DNA of 64,000 nt from Neoceratodus forsteri (Eukaryota > Chordata > Ceratodontiformes > Ceratodontidae). Under the pieces are notes generated by a model. That model was not told the DNA's origin, searched no databases, and saw nothing but the letters and a program-made list of their open reading frames with translations. The stretch lies in NCBI GenBank assembly GCA_016271365.2, contig CM028130.1, positions 469,869,501 through 469,933,500 of the forward strand. Direction: 5' to 3'. Both the position numbers and the translations under genes were made by a program. Shown one piece after another: positions 43,091-54,902 of this stretch (within the stretch, counting starts at the first letter, position 1; each line of letters starts with the position of its first letter).

Positions 43091-43918
43091 GCTGCTGCTA
43101 AGAAAAGATCAAGAAAGTCTGCACCTACAGAAGCAAAGTTAAAGTGTTCCCTCCACAAGTCCCAGTTGAGCATGACTGTCAGTCCATATCGGAAGAAAGT
43201 GAGAGTGACTTTGAATACTATCCTTCTTACGAACTGAGTCAATTGTTTGGGCAATCCCTAGTCAATACTGGAGACAAAGCTGGGCCTTCTGGACTGTCTA
43301 AGCCCCAGCTTCATCCCTGGAGCCAATGCTCCCAGAAAGTGAAGTGCAAAGCATCAGATCAGATGAAATGGAATCATTGTGCATGGTTGAACTGTTTGAG
43401 CTTTCAGCGGAGGAAAATGATAGATTGGGGCAGACTGGTGATACACCCGAACAAGAAGAGTATTTTGAGTGCCCTGACAGTCCACTGCCAGTGTCCAAAG
43501 CTCTCCATGCGAGCCAAATGTTGTGGACTCAGAAACTGTAACTCCTGGAGCTGAAAGTGCCCCAAGTTCTAGCCTCTCTACCCCATGGAGACTCCCTGAC
43601 AAGTGAGGACAATGCTGAAAATGAGGCTCAGAGTGCAGAGACTATAACAGTTCCCCTAGAAAGACTGGTCGAGCTGTAAAGCCTGTGGTGCACCTCAGTT
43701 ATGATTCACTTGGGAGGCCTGTGGACTTGCCTCTCAATGTTGTCCATAAAGGAGTGTATGTGTCCCCGAGCTCATTGCCCAAACTGAGCATCAGTGCTAA
43801 CTCCAAGTTACTTGTGTTGCCCTCTAAGTTTGGTGCCCTTGCCCCATCCAGCCCCAAGGTAACTGATAGGGAAGGGCCCCCTCTCTTCAGGTTTCATGTA
43901 CAAGAGGTAATAACTTGA
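43091..43918 (+). pseudogene. C-terminal extension of pol after integrase, PNMA-Gag Gypsy
   Basis: About 830 bp between the integrase end and the purine tract. Broken frames (43144-43554 and 43326-43541, then 43685-43918) are Ser/Glu-rich, with an acidic stretch (EESESDFEYYPSYELSQLF). The last frame ends SYDSLGRPVDLPLNVVHKGV and continues to 43918. It could be an integrase tail. I recognise no chromodomain, envelope or membrane segment. Confidence 0.5.
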
Positions 43919-44091
43919 GTTATGGTACAATGTGTATGTAATACTGTGTAAAGAGTGACGTACTGCAATGTTTCAGAAATGTGTTCTTGGTAAAATGATA
44001 TATTGACTGATGATTACATGTGTCGAGCCTAATGCAAATGTATATGGTTGCAGTTGAAACTTATGAGAATTGCTTGGCGACGTCAAGCTTT

Positions 44092-44107
44092 CCCAGGCCA
44101 GGAAGGG
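44092..44107 (+). other. Polypurine tract before the 3' LTR
   Basis: ttcccaggccaggaaggg directly precedes tgtaacccc at 44108. The last ~10 bases are mostly purine with CC interruptions, placed exactly where plus-strand priming occurs. Together with the primer binding site at 37581 it fixes the element on the plus strand. Confidence 0.5.
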
Positions 44108-45727
44108 TGTAACCCCCCTGCAAATGGGGGTTCCCAAAAGACTTCCAGGAGCTTGCTTGAATGCTCCAAGCCTGAATGGTGTTTGGCATTTAAGCCATTT
44201 ATCAGTGAGTGTTTTTAGAACCTCTGGTACTGTCTCTTTAAGAGCTGTCTGCTTGCAGACATAATTAGTTTGTATGGGGGACTGTGTGTTTCTTTGATTG
44301 AGTACCACTCAAGCTGCTGCCAATTCTCTCCATTTTTGCAGTCACTAGGAGTGCAAAGGGAACCTATCTGAAAGATGTAACTGTTTGCCAGAAATTATTT
44401 AGAGTAATAATGAAATTACAGTTTGTCTAACCTGCTTTCTTTGCAGTCAGAACTGTGTCTGCTAGTTCCCCATTCTAGTTTTGAACTGCTGAACTGGACC
44501 AATCAGTGTGGGGTAAGCTAGCTCTAAAATGGTGCCTTGGACGAATCAGAACTTGGACTCATAATCTGAGCCAGCCACAAGAGGATTGTATGGGCAGTGA
44601 CTCTGGGAGATGTAGTTTAGACTTCAGCACCTTTTGGACCAACAGCAGCAGTCTATTGTGAGTGACAGCCAATCCAGTCAAGAACTGGGAGGAACTCAAA
44701 GGAAGTGCCGGTTTTGTCGGTTGGAGTTTCAGTTGAGCTTTGGCAGTGAAGAAGGAAGGAGCCTGTGCTTTTCAGTGTGCAGTTTTAGTCAAAAAACGTG
44801 TGTAAGGCCCAGAGTTCCGTCTGCAGCTTGTGTAACAGCTTGTTAGGACTGATCCGTCCTGTGAAAAGAATCAAAGGATCTCTGAGTAGAAACCAGGCTC
44901 ACCCTGTAGAAGACTGGAGGAATTGCTGAAAATTGCACTCTGTCTGTCAGGAACTGAATCTGCTGTGTGTTCTCCCGGGTATTGTGCAGTAATTAGATCG
45001 GGATACAGATGCAGCCTGCCTGGTATAGTGCTTTCTTTTATATGGATGTGTGAAGAGGTTTGTGTACCTCAAGTGAGCCCTGCTGACATTGAAGGACCCT
45101 ATCTTATTTGGAGGTCGTGAGTACTTATCAGGTCGCTCCTGTTGAATTGCCACATTAAATCCAAATGGAATTACTGTACTGCTGACTGTTTAATTCTCCT
45201 TTTCTCTGTGTGAAAGGGCCCCTACCAGCTGCCACGGTTTGGACTAGCCACTAGGGCTTGGGTACCCAGGGACAGTAACTGATAGGGATAGGCCTGTGCA
45301 CAGAGCCATAGGTAGATTATTAGAGTGATAAGCTAATTAACCTGATTTCCCCCTGTCCTTGTTATATCCCCCTAAATAAATCAGAGCTGCTTGTTTCACA
45401 AAGTTATACTGCCTGAGGTATTTGTCTATGTTAAAGTACTGTACTGTGATTGTTGCACTGTATCTCATTTCACAGGAGGTCCCAGTGCCGGAACCAGACC
45501 TGGGGGTAAGTGTATACTGTGAAGGTAATTCTGATATATTGTGTGGACCACTAGTGGGAAGAAAGGGGGGTTGCAGTGTCCCAGAGGGCTGTGACCAAGT
45601 TAGTTTAACTATTGCAAACCCTGACCTCTGGGTGGAGGCACCCGCCATTGGATCCAGGCCCCTCAACCTGTTAGTGGCAAATCAGGCAGGGGTAGTAGCC
45701 CCTGGGATAGCGCCATCTAGGGGTTAG
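44108..45727 (+). repeat. 3' LTR of the PNMA-Gag Gypsy element (1620 bp)
   Basis: Partner of 35963-37577. It ends ggggttag rather than ggggttaca, so the last bases are altered, and is followed by the target duplication ATTTC (45728-45732). Differences from the 5' LTR are dominated by one-base indels. Confidence 0.92.
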
Positions 45728-46834
45728 ATTTCTATACTCTAAACAAGAATTCAGTTACACGGGCTACTCAGCACTACATTAGGGTGATCAGCATCACACA
45801 TCTACAAAAGAGTCCAGATTTTACAAGAGTCCAGAGATCCGGCGTCTTCGTGTACACCGTCGTTCTTCGTTGGCAGCTACAAGGGAAATAAAACAGAACT
45901 GTGGAACCTTAATCTAAATTCCCAGCAAGGACCTAGATAAGGCCACTGTGGTGGTGAGAGGTTTGGTAAACAGACCATATATCTTCGGCAAAAACCCACT
46001 CTCTCCGAGGCTGCTTGAATGTAGAACCAAAGCAACTGGTTCCTGAAATAACACACTGAAGCAAGAGGTTCCTCGGCCAAAACCCACTTCTAGGGTTGCC
46101 AAGGATGAAGAAAGACCAAGATCTGCGTGGCGATGAATCCAATGGAGGACTACCACGATCCGACTGATGCTGCAGTACTCCAAGGGCCAGCTGGACTCAG
46201 AAGGAAATCTGACAGGAGCAGGAACCATAAGAATCTGAAGAGATGATGGTTGACTCTGCAATCCTAGGATCAGGAACTAACACAAAACAAAGAAATGGCT
46301 GACGCGTCCCAGACTGGGCTTCGATGGACTCGACTTTCGGCGAACGACCAGGATGGGGCGCAGAACAGGTTCTCCAAGATGAGCTGTCTCTCTCTCTCTC
46401 TCTTCTGTAGAGGGCGATCAACTTCGGGACATCTGGAACAGGAACCATATGGAACGACACTGGCACTGCTGTCATGATGCATTTTAGCGGACGTACTTTC
46501 AAGCTGTGAAAACAAGAAAATGACGGGTACGACTGGTACGACTGACGATGGACTTGACTTCGGCGGATGACGCAAACGGACGGGATGAGTTGATGGATGA
46601 TCTTCCTGAAGTGAAGAATGTTGGAAGGATGTCTTCTTCTGAGTAGAGACTGATTCTGAGCACGTGGTGTAACAGACCACACTAGGAGACTGCAGTGTGG
46701 TTGAAGGTTGAGACTGTCTTCGTACAGTAGTAAACATATAACTGAAGAATGCCCAAAGAACTGGGGAATGATACAATAATTTGCCGGAGGAGGGCAAATT
46801 ATAACTTCAGGGGTGATTGTTACTGATAAGGGCC

Positions 46835-47056
46835 AATGTCCAGGTGCTTAGAGCAATAGTTCAGGTACTTAGGGCAATAGTTCAGGTACCTCGGACAATA
46901 GTTCAGGTACTTAGGGCAACAGTTCAGGTACTTCGGACAATAGTTCAGGTACTTAGGGCAATAGTTCGGGTACTTAGGGCAGTAGTTCAGGTACTCAGGA
47001 CAATAGTTCAGGTACTTAGGGCAATAGTTCAGGTACTTAGGACAATAGTTCAGCAT
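46835..47056. repeat. 21-bp minisatellite in the 5' giant LTR
   Basis: About ten to eleven units of ggtacttagggcaatagttc-type, the counterpart of 33465-33670, with one more unit by length. Confidence 0.92.
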
Positions 47057-47187
47057 AAGCAGTACAATAATCACGGTAAATTCACAGTATAGGCAAATAG
47101 AACACTCTCAAATGAACCCCTGTTTCTATAGGTAGGGTATTCTGGGATAGGATCCCTTACTGTACGTTGTGGCTAGGGAATCCTCTA

Positions 47188-47585
47188 GTACCACTAGGCT
47201 GGCTTGCCCTATTCCGCTAGGCCGGGGCCTCCCTTTAGTACCACTAGGCTGGCTTGCCCTATTCCGCTAGGCCGGGGCCTCCCTTTAGTACCACTAGGCT
47301 GGCTTGCCCTATTCCGCTAGGCCAGGGCCTCCCTTTAGTACCACTAGGCTGGCTTGCCCTATTCCACTAGGCCGGGGTCTCCCTGTAGTACCACTAGGCT
47401 GGCTTGCCCTATTCTGCTAGGCCGGGGCCTCCCTTTAGTACCACTAGGCTGGCTTGCCCTATTCCACTAGGCCAGGGCCTCCCTGTAGTACCACTAGGCT
47501 GGCTTGCCCTATTCCGCTAGGCCGGGGCCTCCCTTTAGTACCACTAGGCTGGTTTGCCCTATTCCGCTAGGCTGGGGCCTCCGTT
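47188..47585. repeat. 50-bp minisatellite in the 5' giant LTR (8 copies)
   Basis: gtaccactaggctggcttgc starts at 47188, 47238, 47288, 47338, 47388, 47438, 47488 and 47538. Six copies exist in the other LTR. Confidence 0.93.
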
Positions 47586-47589
47586 TAGA

Positions 47590-47932
47590 CCAGGCTTTAC
47601 CTCGGGCCTAATGCCCTACCTTTACCTCGGGCCTGAAGCCCTACATTAGCTTGGGCCTGGTGCCCCACCTTAGATTGGGCCTGGTGCCCCAATTTACAAT
47701 GGGCCTGGTGACCCTCGAAATACTGGGCCTGGTGACCCACTTTGTACTGGGCCTGGTGCCCCAATTTACAATGGGCCTGATGCCCCTCAACACTTTGGGC
47801 CTGATGCCCCACTTTAGATTGGGCCTGGTGCCCCAATTTACAATGGGCCTGATGCCCCTCAACACTTTGGGCCTGATGCCCCACTTTATAATGGGCCTAA
47901 TGCCCTACTTTATATTTGGGCCGGAATTGCCC
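47590..47932. repeat. 24-bp minisatellite in the 5' giant LTR (about 13 copies)
   Basis: Same unit and super-repeat as 34112-34455, lacking one internal unit (the gtgcccctcgttac copy). Confidence 0.92.
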
Positions 47933-50900
47933 TTTTAAATACTGTTGCCCCTTTAAATTCTGCAGGCTCCCAATGCCTGCTGTCACTTATCTTGGCAAAT
48001 CCTGCCTCTAAATCCGCCCCTTATCCATATTCATAAGGCCACTATGCTGGCCTTGCTCTACGGCCCCTCCCCATGGGCGTCACTAGCCCCGCCTCTCACA
48101 TTAATATTAAATTTGTGGGTCCTAATGACCCTATGCTCCCTGCGGTGCTCGGCCGCCTTTCGCAAGCGCCTACTGCGCTTTTACAACAAGACAACAGTCC
48201 CCTTTTAAAACACAGGTGGCCAGCACAACATGTGCTGCCGCCGACTCACCGCTCTGCGGTCTGGAGGGAGTCTCTGCTGTCGATGGGAGGTGGGAGGTGT
48301 CGCTGCAGTGGGAGAGAATCACTCAGGCGGAAAGAGGAACAGCTCAGGGGGCCTCCGATGGCCAACAACGATGCGGCGCTTCTCTGTCGCCGACGTGGGA
48401 CCGGATTTACTTGTTCAACACCTCGGGGCTTAAAATAAATAATCGGAGGCTTTTAAGCCCATTAAACACGTCGGCCGACCGGCGTTTTCATCTTCGTGGT
48501 GCCCTGATAGCACCACCGCGACAGACTACAGCAGCAGAGGAAGTCTTCGGGCAGGGGAGGCAGCACAGGACCATAGCAAGTCCAGAGGGACAGCTCCAAA
48601 CAAAAGGTAAGCCTAAACTGTCCCCCTGACTTCTGGGTCCTGGCTCCTCAACCTCTGCCCAGGAATAACTGTCTCTAACTGTCTCACTGTAGAATCCTTG
48701 TTTAAACTTGAACCTCCCCAGGGTTGTAGATCTGCTGGATTGGAATGCTGTGCATGAGCCACCCAGCACAGCATTCCATCCAGGCTATTATGACACACAT
48801 TGCTTTTGAATTCTAACTTTTTACAGAGCTGTAAGTGCACAGGGCACTTTTCTATTATGTACAGTATTTTCCCTGTAATGGCCAACTTTGGAGCATTACA
48901 TTACCCTCTGAATATGGCAGTGTTTTGTAGTTACTGGGTGTGCCCAATGAATAATGCACTACTGTGTAGTTCGTGGGAATGCCGACAGACACCACCACTG
49001 TCGTGTAGTTACCTGGACTGCTGGCTGAATAGAGCACTGCCGTGTAGTTACTGGGAGTGTCCACTGAATAGAGCACTGCCCTGTAGTTCCTGGTTGCGCC
49101 TAGTAAATAGAGCAATGCCATGCTGTTACTTCAAGCGCTCGCTGAATAGAGTGCTGCCGTGTAGTTAGTGAGTGTGCCCACTAAATAGATCAATGCCGTG
49201 TAGTTACTGGGAGTGTTCTCTGAATACAGCACTGCCATGAACTTACTTTGAGTACCCGTTAACTACAGCACTACTTTGCAGTTCATGGGAGTGCTGCTGA
49301 ATAGAGCACCGCCGTGTTGTTACTGGGAGCGCCTGCTGAATAGAGCACTGCCATGTAGTTACTGGGAGTACTTGTTGACTAGAGCAGTACTGTGTAGTTC
49401 GCCGGAGTGCCGCTGAATAGAGCGCTGTGGTGCTTTTACTGGGAGTGCCTGCTGAATAGAGCACTGCCATGTAGTTACTGAAAGTGCCCACTGAATACAG
49501 CACTGTCGTGTTATTAGTGGGAGTGTCCGCTGAATAGAACACTGTCACATACTTACTGGGGGTGCCTGATGAATAGAGCACTGCCCTGTAGTTACTGGGA
49601 GATCCCGCTGAACAGAGCACTGCTGAGTAGTTGCTGGGAGCACCTACTGAATAGAGTGCTTCCATGTAGTTACTGGGAGTGCCCACTGAATACAGTACTG
49701 CCGTGCTGTTAGTGGGAGTTTCCGCTGAATAGAAAGCTGCCATATAGTTACTGGGAGGGCCAGCTGAATAAAGCACTGCTGTGCAGTTCGTGGGAGTGCT
49801 GATGAAAGGAGCGCTGCCATGCTGTTACTTGTCTTGCCTGCCATGTGGTTACTGTGAGGTCCTGCTGAATAGAGCACTACTGTGTAGTTACTGGGAGTGC
49901 CCTCTAAATAGAGCACTGTTCTATAATTTACTGGGAGTGCCCAGTGATTAGAATTCTGCTGTGTAGTTACTTGGAGTGCCTGCTGAATATAGTGCTGCCG
50001 TGTAGTTACACGCAGTACCAGCTAAATAGAGTACTGCTGTGTAGTTACTTGGTGAGCCCACTGAATACAGCGCTGCCCTGTAGTTACTGGGTCTGCCAGC
50101 TGAATACAGAAATGCCATGCTATTACTGGGAGTGCTCGCTGAATAGAGTGTGGCCATGTAATTACTGGGAGTGCCCAATGAATAGAGTGCTGCCGTGTAG
50201 TTACTGTGTGTGCCCACTAAATAGAGCACTGCCGTGTAGTTACTGGGAGTGTTCACTAAATAGAGCACTGCTGAATTCGTAATGGGACTACCCTCTGAAA
50301 AGAGCACTGCCATGTAGTTACTTGAAGTACCCGTTGAATGGAGCACTACTTTGCAGTTCATGGGAGTGATGCTGAATAGTGCACTGCCATGTAGTTACTG
50401 GGAGAGCCCGCTGAACAGTTCACTGCCGTATACTTACTGGGAGTGCCTGCTAAATAGAGTGCTGCAGTGTAGTTACTGGGAATGCCCACTGAATACAGCA
50501 CTGCCATGTTGTTAGTGGGAGCTTCTGCTGAATAGCACACTGCCACGTAGTTACTGGGAGGGCCCACTGAATAAAACACTACTATGTAGTTTATGGAAGT
50601 GCAGCTGAAAAGGGCACTGCCGTGCTGTTACTAGGAGTGCCTGCTGAATAGAGTGCTGCCGTGTGCTTACTGAGAGTGCCCACTGAATAGAGCACTTCCA
50701 TGTTGTTAATGGGAGTACTCACTAAATAGAGCACTGCCCTATAATTACTGGGAGTGCCCACTGATTAGAATGCTGCCGTGTAGTTACTTGGAGTGCCCAC
50801 TGAATAGTGCTGCAGTGTAATTACTGGGAGTCCCTGCTAAATACAGTACTGCTGTGTAGTAACTGGGTGTGCCCACTGAATACAGCGCTGTTGTGTTTTT

Positions 50901-51627
50901 AGTGGGTGTATCCACTGAATAGAATGCTGCCATATAGTTACGGGAGTGCCTGCTGAATAGAGTGCTCCCGTGTAGTTACTGGGACTGCCTGCTAAATAGA
51001 GCACTACTGCATAGTTACTGGGAGTGCTTGCTAAATAGAGCTTTGCCATGTGGATATAATGGGGGTGCCCTCTGAATAGAGCACTGCCATGTAGTTACAT
51101 GGAGTACTCTTTGAAAAGAGCACTACTGTGTAATTCGTGGGAGTGCCACTGAATAGAGCGATGCCGTGTTGTTACTGGGATTGCCCACTAAATACAGCGC
51201 TGCCATGTTGTTAGTGGGGGTGCCACTGAATACAGCACTGCTGTGCATGTTAGTGGGACTGTCTGTTGAATAGAATGCTGCAATATAGTAACTGGGAGTG
51301 CTTGCTGAATAGAGAGCTGCTGTGTAGTAAGTGGGAGTGCCCATGTAGGTAATGGGGGTGCCCTCTGAATAGAGCAGTGTTGTGTAGTTTCTGGCAGTGC
51401 CTGCTGAATACAGCATTACAGTGTAGTTCATGGGAGGGCTGGCAGAATACACACTGCCATGTAGTTACTTGGAGTGCTGGCTGAATAGAGCACTGCTGTT
51501 TAGTTACTGGAGTGCCCACTGAACAGAGTGTTGCCCTGTAGTTACTGGGTGTGCCTGCAGAACAGAGTAATGCCATGCTGTTACTGGGAGTGCTCGCTGA
51601 ATAGAGTGCTGCTGTGTAGTTACTGGG

Positions 51628-51810
51628 AATGCCCACTAAATAGACTGCTGCCATGTAGTTACTTGGAGTGCCCACTGAATAGACTGCTGCCATGTAGTTA
51701 GTGGGAGTGCCCACTGAATAGACTGCTGCCATGTAGTTACTGGGAGTGCCCACTGAATAGACTGCTGCCGTGTAGTTACTGGGAGTGCCCACTGAATAGA
51801 GCACTGCCGT
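51628..51810. repeat. Homogenised run of satellite monomers
   Basis: Four to five consecutive 39-bp units are almost identical (gcccactgaatagactgctg, then ccatgtagttactgggagt), sharing the private variant agactgctg. This points to recent local tandem duplication or conversion. Confidence 0.8.
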
Positions 51811-52140
51811 GTAGTTACTTGGAGTACCCATTCACTAGAGCACTACAGTGTAGTTCATGGGAGTGCTGCTGAATAGACCACAACCATGTTGTTACTGGGA
51901 GTACCTGCTGAGTAGAGCACTGCCATGTAGTTACTGGGAGTACTTGTTGAATAGAGCACTACTGTGTAGTTCGTGGGAGTGCCACTGAAGAAAGCGTTGC
52001 AGTGCTTTTACTGGGGGTGCCTGCTGAATACAACGCTGCCGTGCTGTTACTGGGATGGCCTGCCGAATAGAGTGCTGCTGTGTGGTTGCTGGGAGTGCCC
52101 GCTAAATAGAGCACTGCCCTGTAGTTACTGGGAGTGGCCA

Positions 52141-52962
52141 CTGATTAGAATGCTACCCGTGTAGTTATTTGGAGTGCCCGCTGAATAGAGTGCAGCCATG
52201 TAGTTGCTGGGTGTGCCTACTGAAAACAGTGCTACCCTGTAGTTACTGGGTCTGCTGGCTGAATAGAGCAATGCTATGCTGTTACTGGGAGTGCTCACTG
52301 AATAGAGTTCTGACGTGTAGTTACAGGCAGTGCCCGATAAATAGAGTGGTGCAGTGTAGATACTGGGTATGCCCACTAAATAAAGCACTGCCATGTAGTT
52401 ACTGGGAGTGGCCACTGATTAGAATGCTACCCGTGTAGTTACTTGGAGTGCCCACTGAATAGAGTGCAGCTATGTAGTTACTGGGTGTGCCTACTGAAAA
52501 CAGCACTGCCCTGTAGTTACTGGGTCTGCTGGCTGAATAGAGCAATGCCATGCTGTTACTGGGAGTGCTCACTGAATAGAGTTCTGACGTGTAGTTACAG
52601 GCAGTGCCCGATAAATAGAGTGGTGCAGTGTAGATACTGGGTATGCCCACTAAATAAAGCACTGCCATGTAGTTACTGGGAGTGCCCACTGATTAGAATG
52701 CTACCCGTGTAGTTACTTGGAGTGCCCACTGAATAGAGTGCAGCTATGTAGTTACTGGGTGTGCCTACTGAAAACAGCACTGCCCTGTAGTTACTGGGTC
52801 TGCTGGCTAAATAGAGCAATGCCATGCTGTTACTGGGAGTGCTCACTGAATAGAGTTCTGACATGTAGTTACAGGCAGTGCCCGATAAATAGAGTGGTGC
52901 AGTGTAGATACTGGATGTGCCCACTAAATAAAGCACTGCCATGTAGTTACTGGGAGTGCTCG
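52141..52962. repeat. Three tandem copies of a 274-bp higher-order repeat
   Basis: ctgattagaatgctacccgt starts at 52141, 52415 and 52689, exactly 274 bp apart (seven 39-bp monomers plus one base). Copies two and three are nearly identical; copy one differs at a few positions. The extra base means the 13-residue frame breaks once per higher-order unit. Looser relatives with the same cactgattagaatgct variant occur near 49950, 50760, 55040, 56690 and 57030. Confidence 0.92.
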
Positions 52963-54825
52963 CTGAATAGAGCACTGCTGTGTAGTTAATGGGGCTGCCC
53001 TCTGAATGGAGCACTGCCATGTAGTTACTTGGAGTACCCATTCAATAGAGCACTTCTTCGTAGTTTGTGGGAGTGCCACTGAATAGAGTGCTGCCGTGTT
53101 ATTACTAGGAGTGACTGCTGAATAGAGTACTGCCATGTAGTTACTGGGAGTGCCCGCTGAATACAGCGCTGCAGTGTTCTTTGTGGGATTGTCCACTGAA
53201 TAGAACGCTGTCATATAATTACTGGGAGAGCCTGCTGATTAAAGTGCTGTCATGTAGTTTCTGGGAATGCTCACTGAATACAGCGCTGCCATGTTTTTAG
53301 TGGTCGTTTCCAATAAATAGAATGCTGCCATGTAGTTACTGGGAGCACCCGCTGAATAAAGCACTACTGTATAGTTCATTTGAGTGCTGCTGATAAGAGT
53401 GCTGCCGTGCTTTTACTGGGAGTACCTGTTGAATAGAGTGCTGCCATATAGTTATTAAAAGTGCCCGCTGAATAGAGTGCTGCCGTGTAGTTACTGGAAG
53501 TGCCCGCTAAATAGAGCTCTGCCCTATAGTTACTGTGAGTACTCACTGATTCGAATGCTGCTGTGCAGTTACTGGAAGGGCCCGCTAAATACTGTACTGC
53601 TGTGTAGTTACTGGCTGTGCCCACTGAATACAACACTGTTGTGTTGTCAGTTGGAGTGTCCACTGAACGGAACACTCATATAGTTACTGGAAGTGCCCCC
53701 TGAATAGAGCACTGCCATATAGGTAATGGAAGTGCCCTCTGAATAGAGCAGTGTTGTGTAATTTCTGGGAGTTCTCACTGAATAGAGCACTACTGTGTAG
53801 TTTGTGGGAGTGCCGGCTGAATGCAGCACTGCTGTGTAGTTACTTGGCATGCTGGCAGAATACAGCACAGCCATGAAGTTTCTGAGAGTGCCCTCTGAAT
53901 ACAGCACTGCCGTGTAGTTCCTGGGAGTGCCCTCTAAATACAGCACTGCCATGTAGTTCCTGGGAGTGCCTGCTGAATAGAGCACTGCCGTGTAGTTACT
54001 TGGAGTACCCATTGAATAGAGCACTTCATAGTTTGTGGGATTGCCACTGAATAGAGCGCTGCGGTATTATTACTAGGAGTGCCTACTGAATAGAGTACTG
54101 CCATGTAGTTACTGGGAGAGCTGTCTGAATACAGCGCTGCTGTGTTGTTTGTGGGATTGTCCACTGAATAGAACGTTGTCATATAGTTACTGGGAGTGCC
54201 TGCTAAATAGAGTACTATCGTGTAGTTACTGGGTTTGTCCACTGAAAACAGCTCTGCCCTGTAGTTTCTGGGTCTGCCCACTGAATAGAGCAATGCCATG
54301 CTGTTACTGGGAGTGTTCGCTGAATAGAGTGCTGCTGTGCATTTACTTGGAGTGCCCGATAAATAGAGTGCTGCTGTGTAGTTACTGGGCATGCCCACTA
54401 AATAGAACACTGCCGTGTAGTTAATGGGAGTGCTCCCTAAATAGAGCACTGCAGTGTAGCTAATGGGGTTGCCCTCTGAATACAGCACTGCCGTGTATTT
54501 ACTTGGTGTTCCTGTTGAATAGAGCACTACTTCATAGTTCATGGGAGTGCCACTGAATAAAGCGCTGCTGTGTTGTTACTGGGAGTGCCTGCTGAATACA
54601 GCACTGCAATGTTGTTACTGGGATAGTCCATTGAATAGAACACTGTCATATGATTACTTGGAGTGCCTCCTGAATAAAGTGCTGCCCTGTCGTTACTGGG
54701 AGAGCCCGCTGAACCGAGCACTGCCGTGTACAGAATCCTGCCATATAGTTACTAGGTGAGCCGGGTGAATAAATCGCTACTGTGTAGTTCGTAAAAGTGC
54801 TGCAGAAAACAGCGCTGCTGTGCTT

Positions 54826-54902
54826 ATTACCTCCAATAGCTCCATATGAAGTCCGAACTATCCATTGTTTACCTGACACAAAATGGCGGCCCAGGAGGTA
54901 AT
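54826..54902. mobile_element. 77-bp insert with terminal inverted repeats in the satellite
   Basis: Non-satellite sequence bounded by ATTACCTCC (54826-54834) and GGAGGTAAT (54894-54902), perfect 9-bp inverted repeats. The interior (ctccatatgaagtccgaact to aaaatggcggcc) matches nothing else in the window. It may be a very small MITE or a deleted DNA transposon; a target duplication is not clear. Confidence 0.5.

Larger units (their letters stand above)
35963..45727 (+). mobile_element. Complete Ty3/Gypsy retrotransposon with PNMA-like Gag (9.8 kb)
   Basis: LTRs 35963-37577 and 44108-45727, a primer binding site at 37581, then gag (37648-39230), protease (~39290-39700), RT (~40150-41060), RNase H (41095-41640), integrase (~42000-43000), a C-terminal tail (43090-43918) and a purine tract before the 3' LTR. 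This is the usual Ty3/Gypsy order, unlike the two Gmr1-like elements here. The 5-bp target duplication ATTTC shows insertion into the giant LTR. Frames are broken mostly by single-base indels while motifs stay recognisable, which suggests a young element with decay or base-calling errors. Confidence 0.9.
32003..48900 (-). mobile_element. Non-autonomous LTR retrotransposon with giant (~3.4 kb) LTRs and a 217-bp interior
   Basis: Direct repeats 32003-35434 and 35652-35962 plus 45728-48900 begin TGTGATGGG and end GCATTACA, so each is bounded TGT...ACA. Only 35435-35651 lies between them. A minus-strand primer binding site (35623-35640) sets orientation: the right copy is the 5' LTR and the left the 3' LTR. 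A minus-strand AATAAA (complement at 32128-32133) ~125 bp from the LTR end fits an R-U5 boundary. Flanks GTAC (31999-32002) and TTAC (48901-48904) are a near-match 4-bp target duplication inside the satellite. No protein domains are seen, so mobility would depend on another element. I know of no family with this proportion of LTR to interior. Confidence 0.75.
45728..48900 (-). repeat. 5' giant LTR, right piece (after the nested Gypsy)
   Basis: Continues the LTR from the target duplication ATTTC through to gagcattaca at 48900, and matches 32310-35434. It carries the (TC)n run (~46383-46404), the 21-bp array (46835-47056), eight copies of the 50-bp repeat (47188-47585), the 24-bp array (47590-47932) and the GC-rich block (48000-48600). 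Satellite resumes at 48901. Confidence 0.92.

Noticed and set aside
43091..43918. Envelope-like gene after integrase in the PNMA-Gag Gypsy
   Set aside because: No signal peptide, transmembrane segment or cleavage-site pattern is visible; it looks like an acidic integrase tail.
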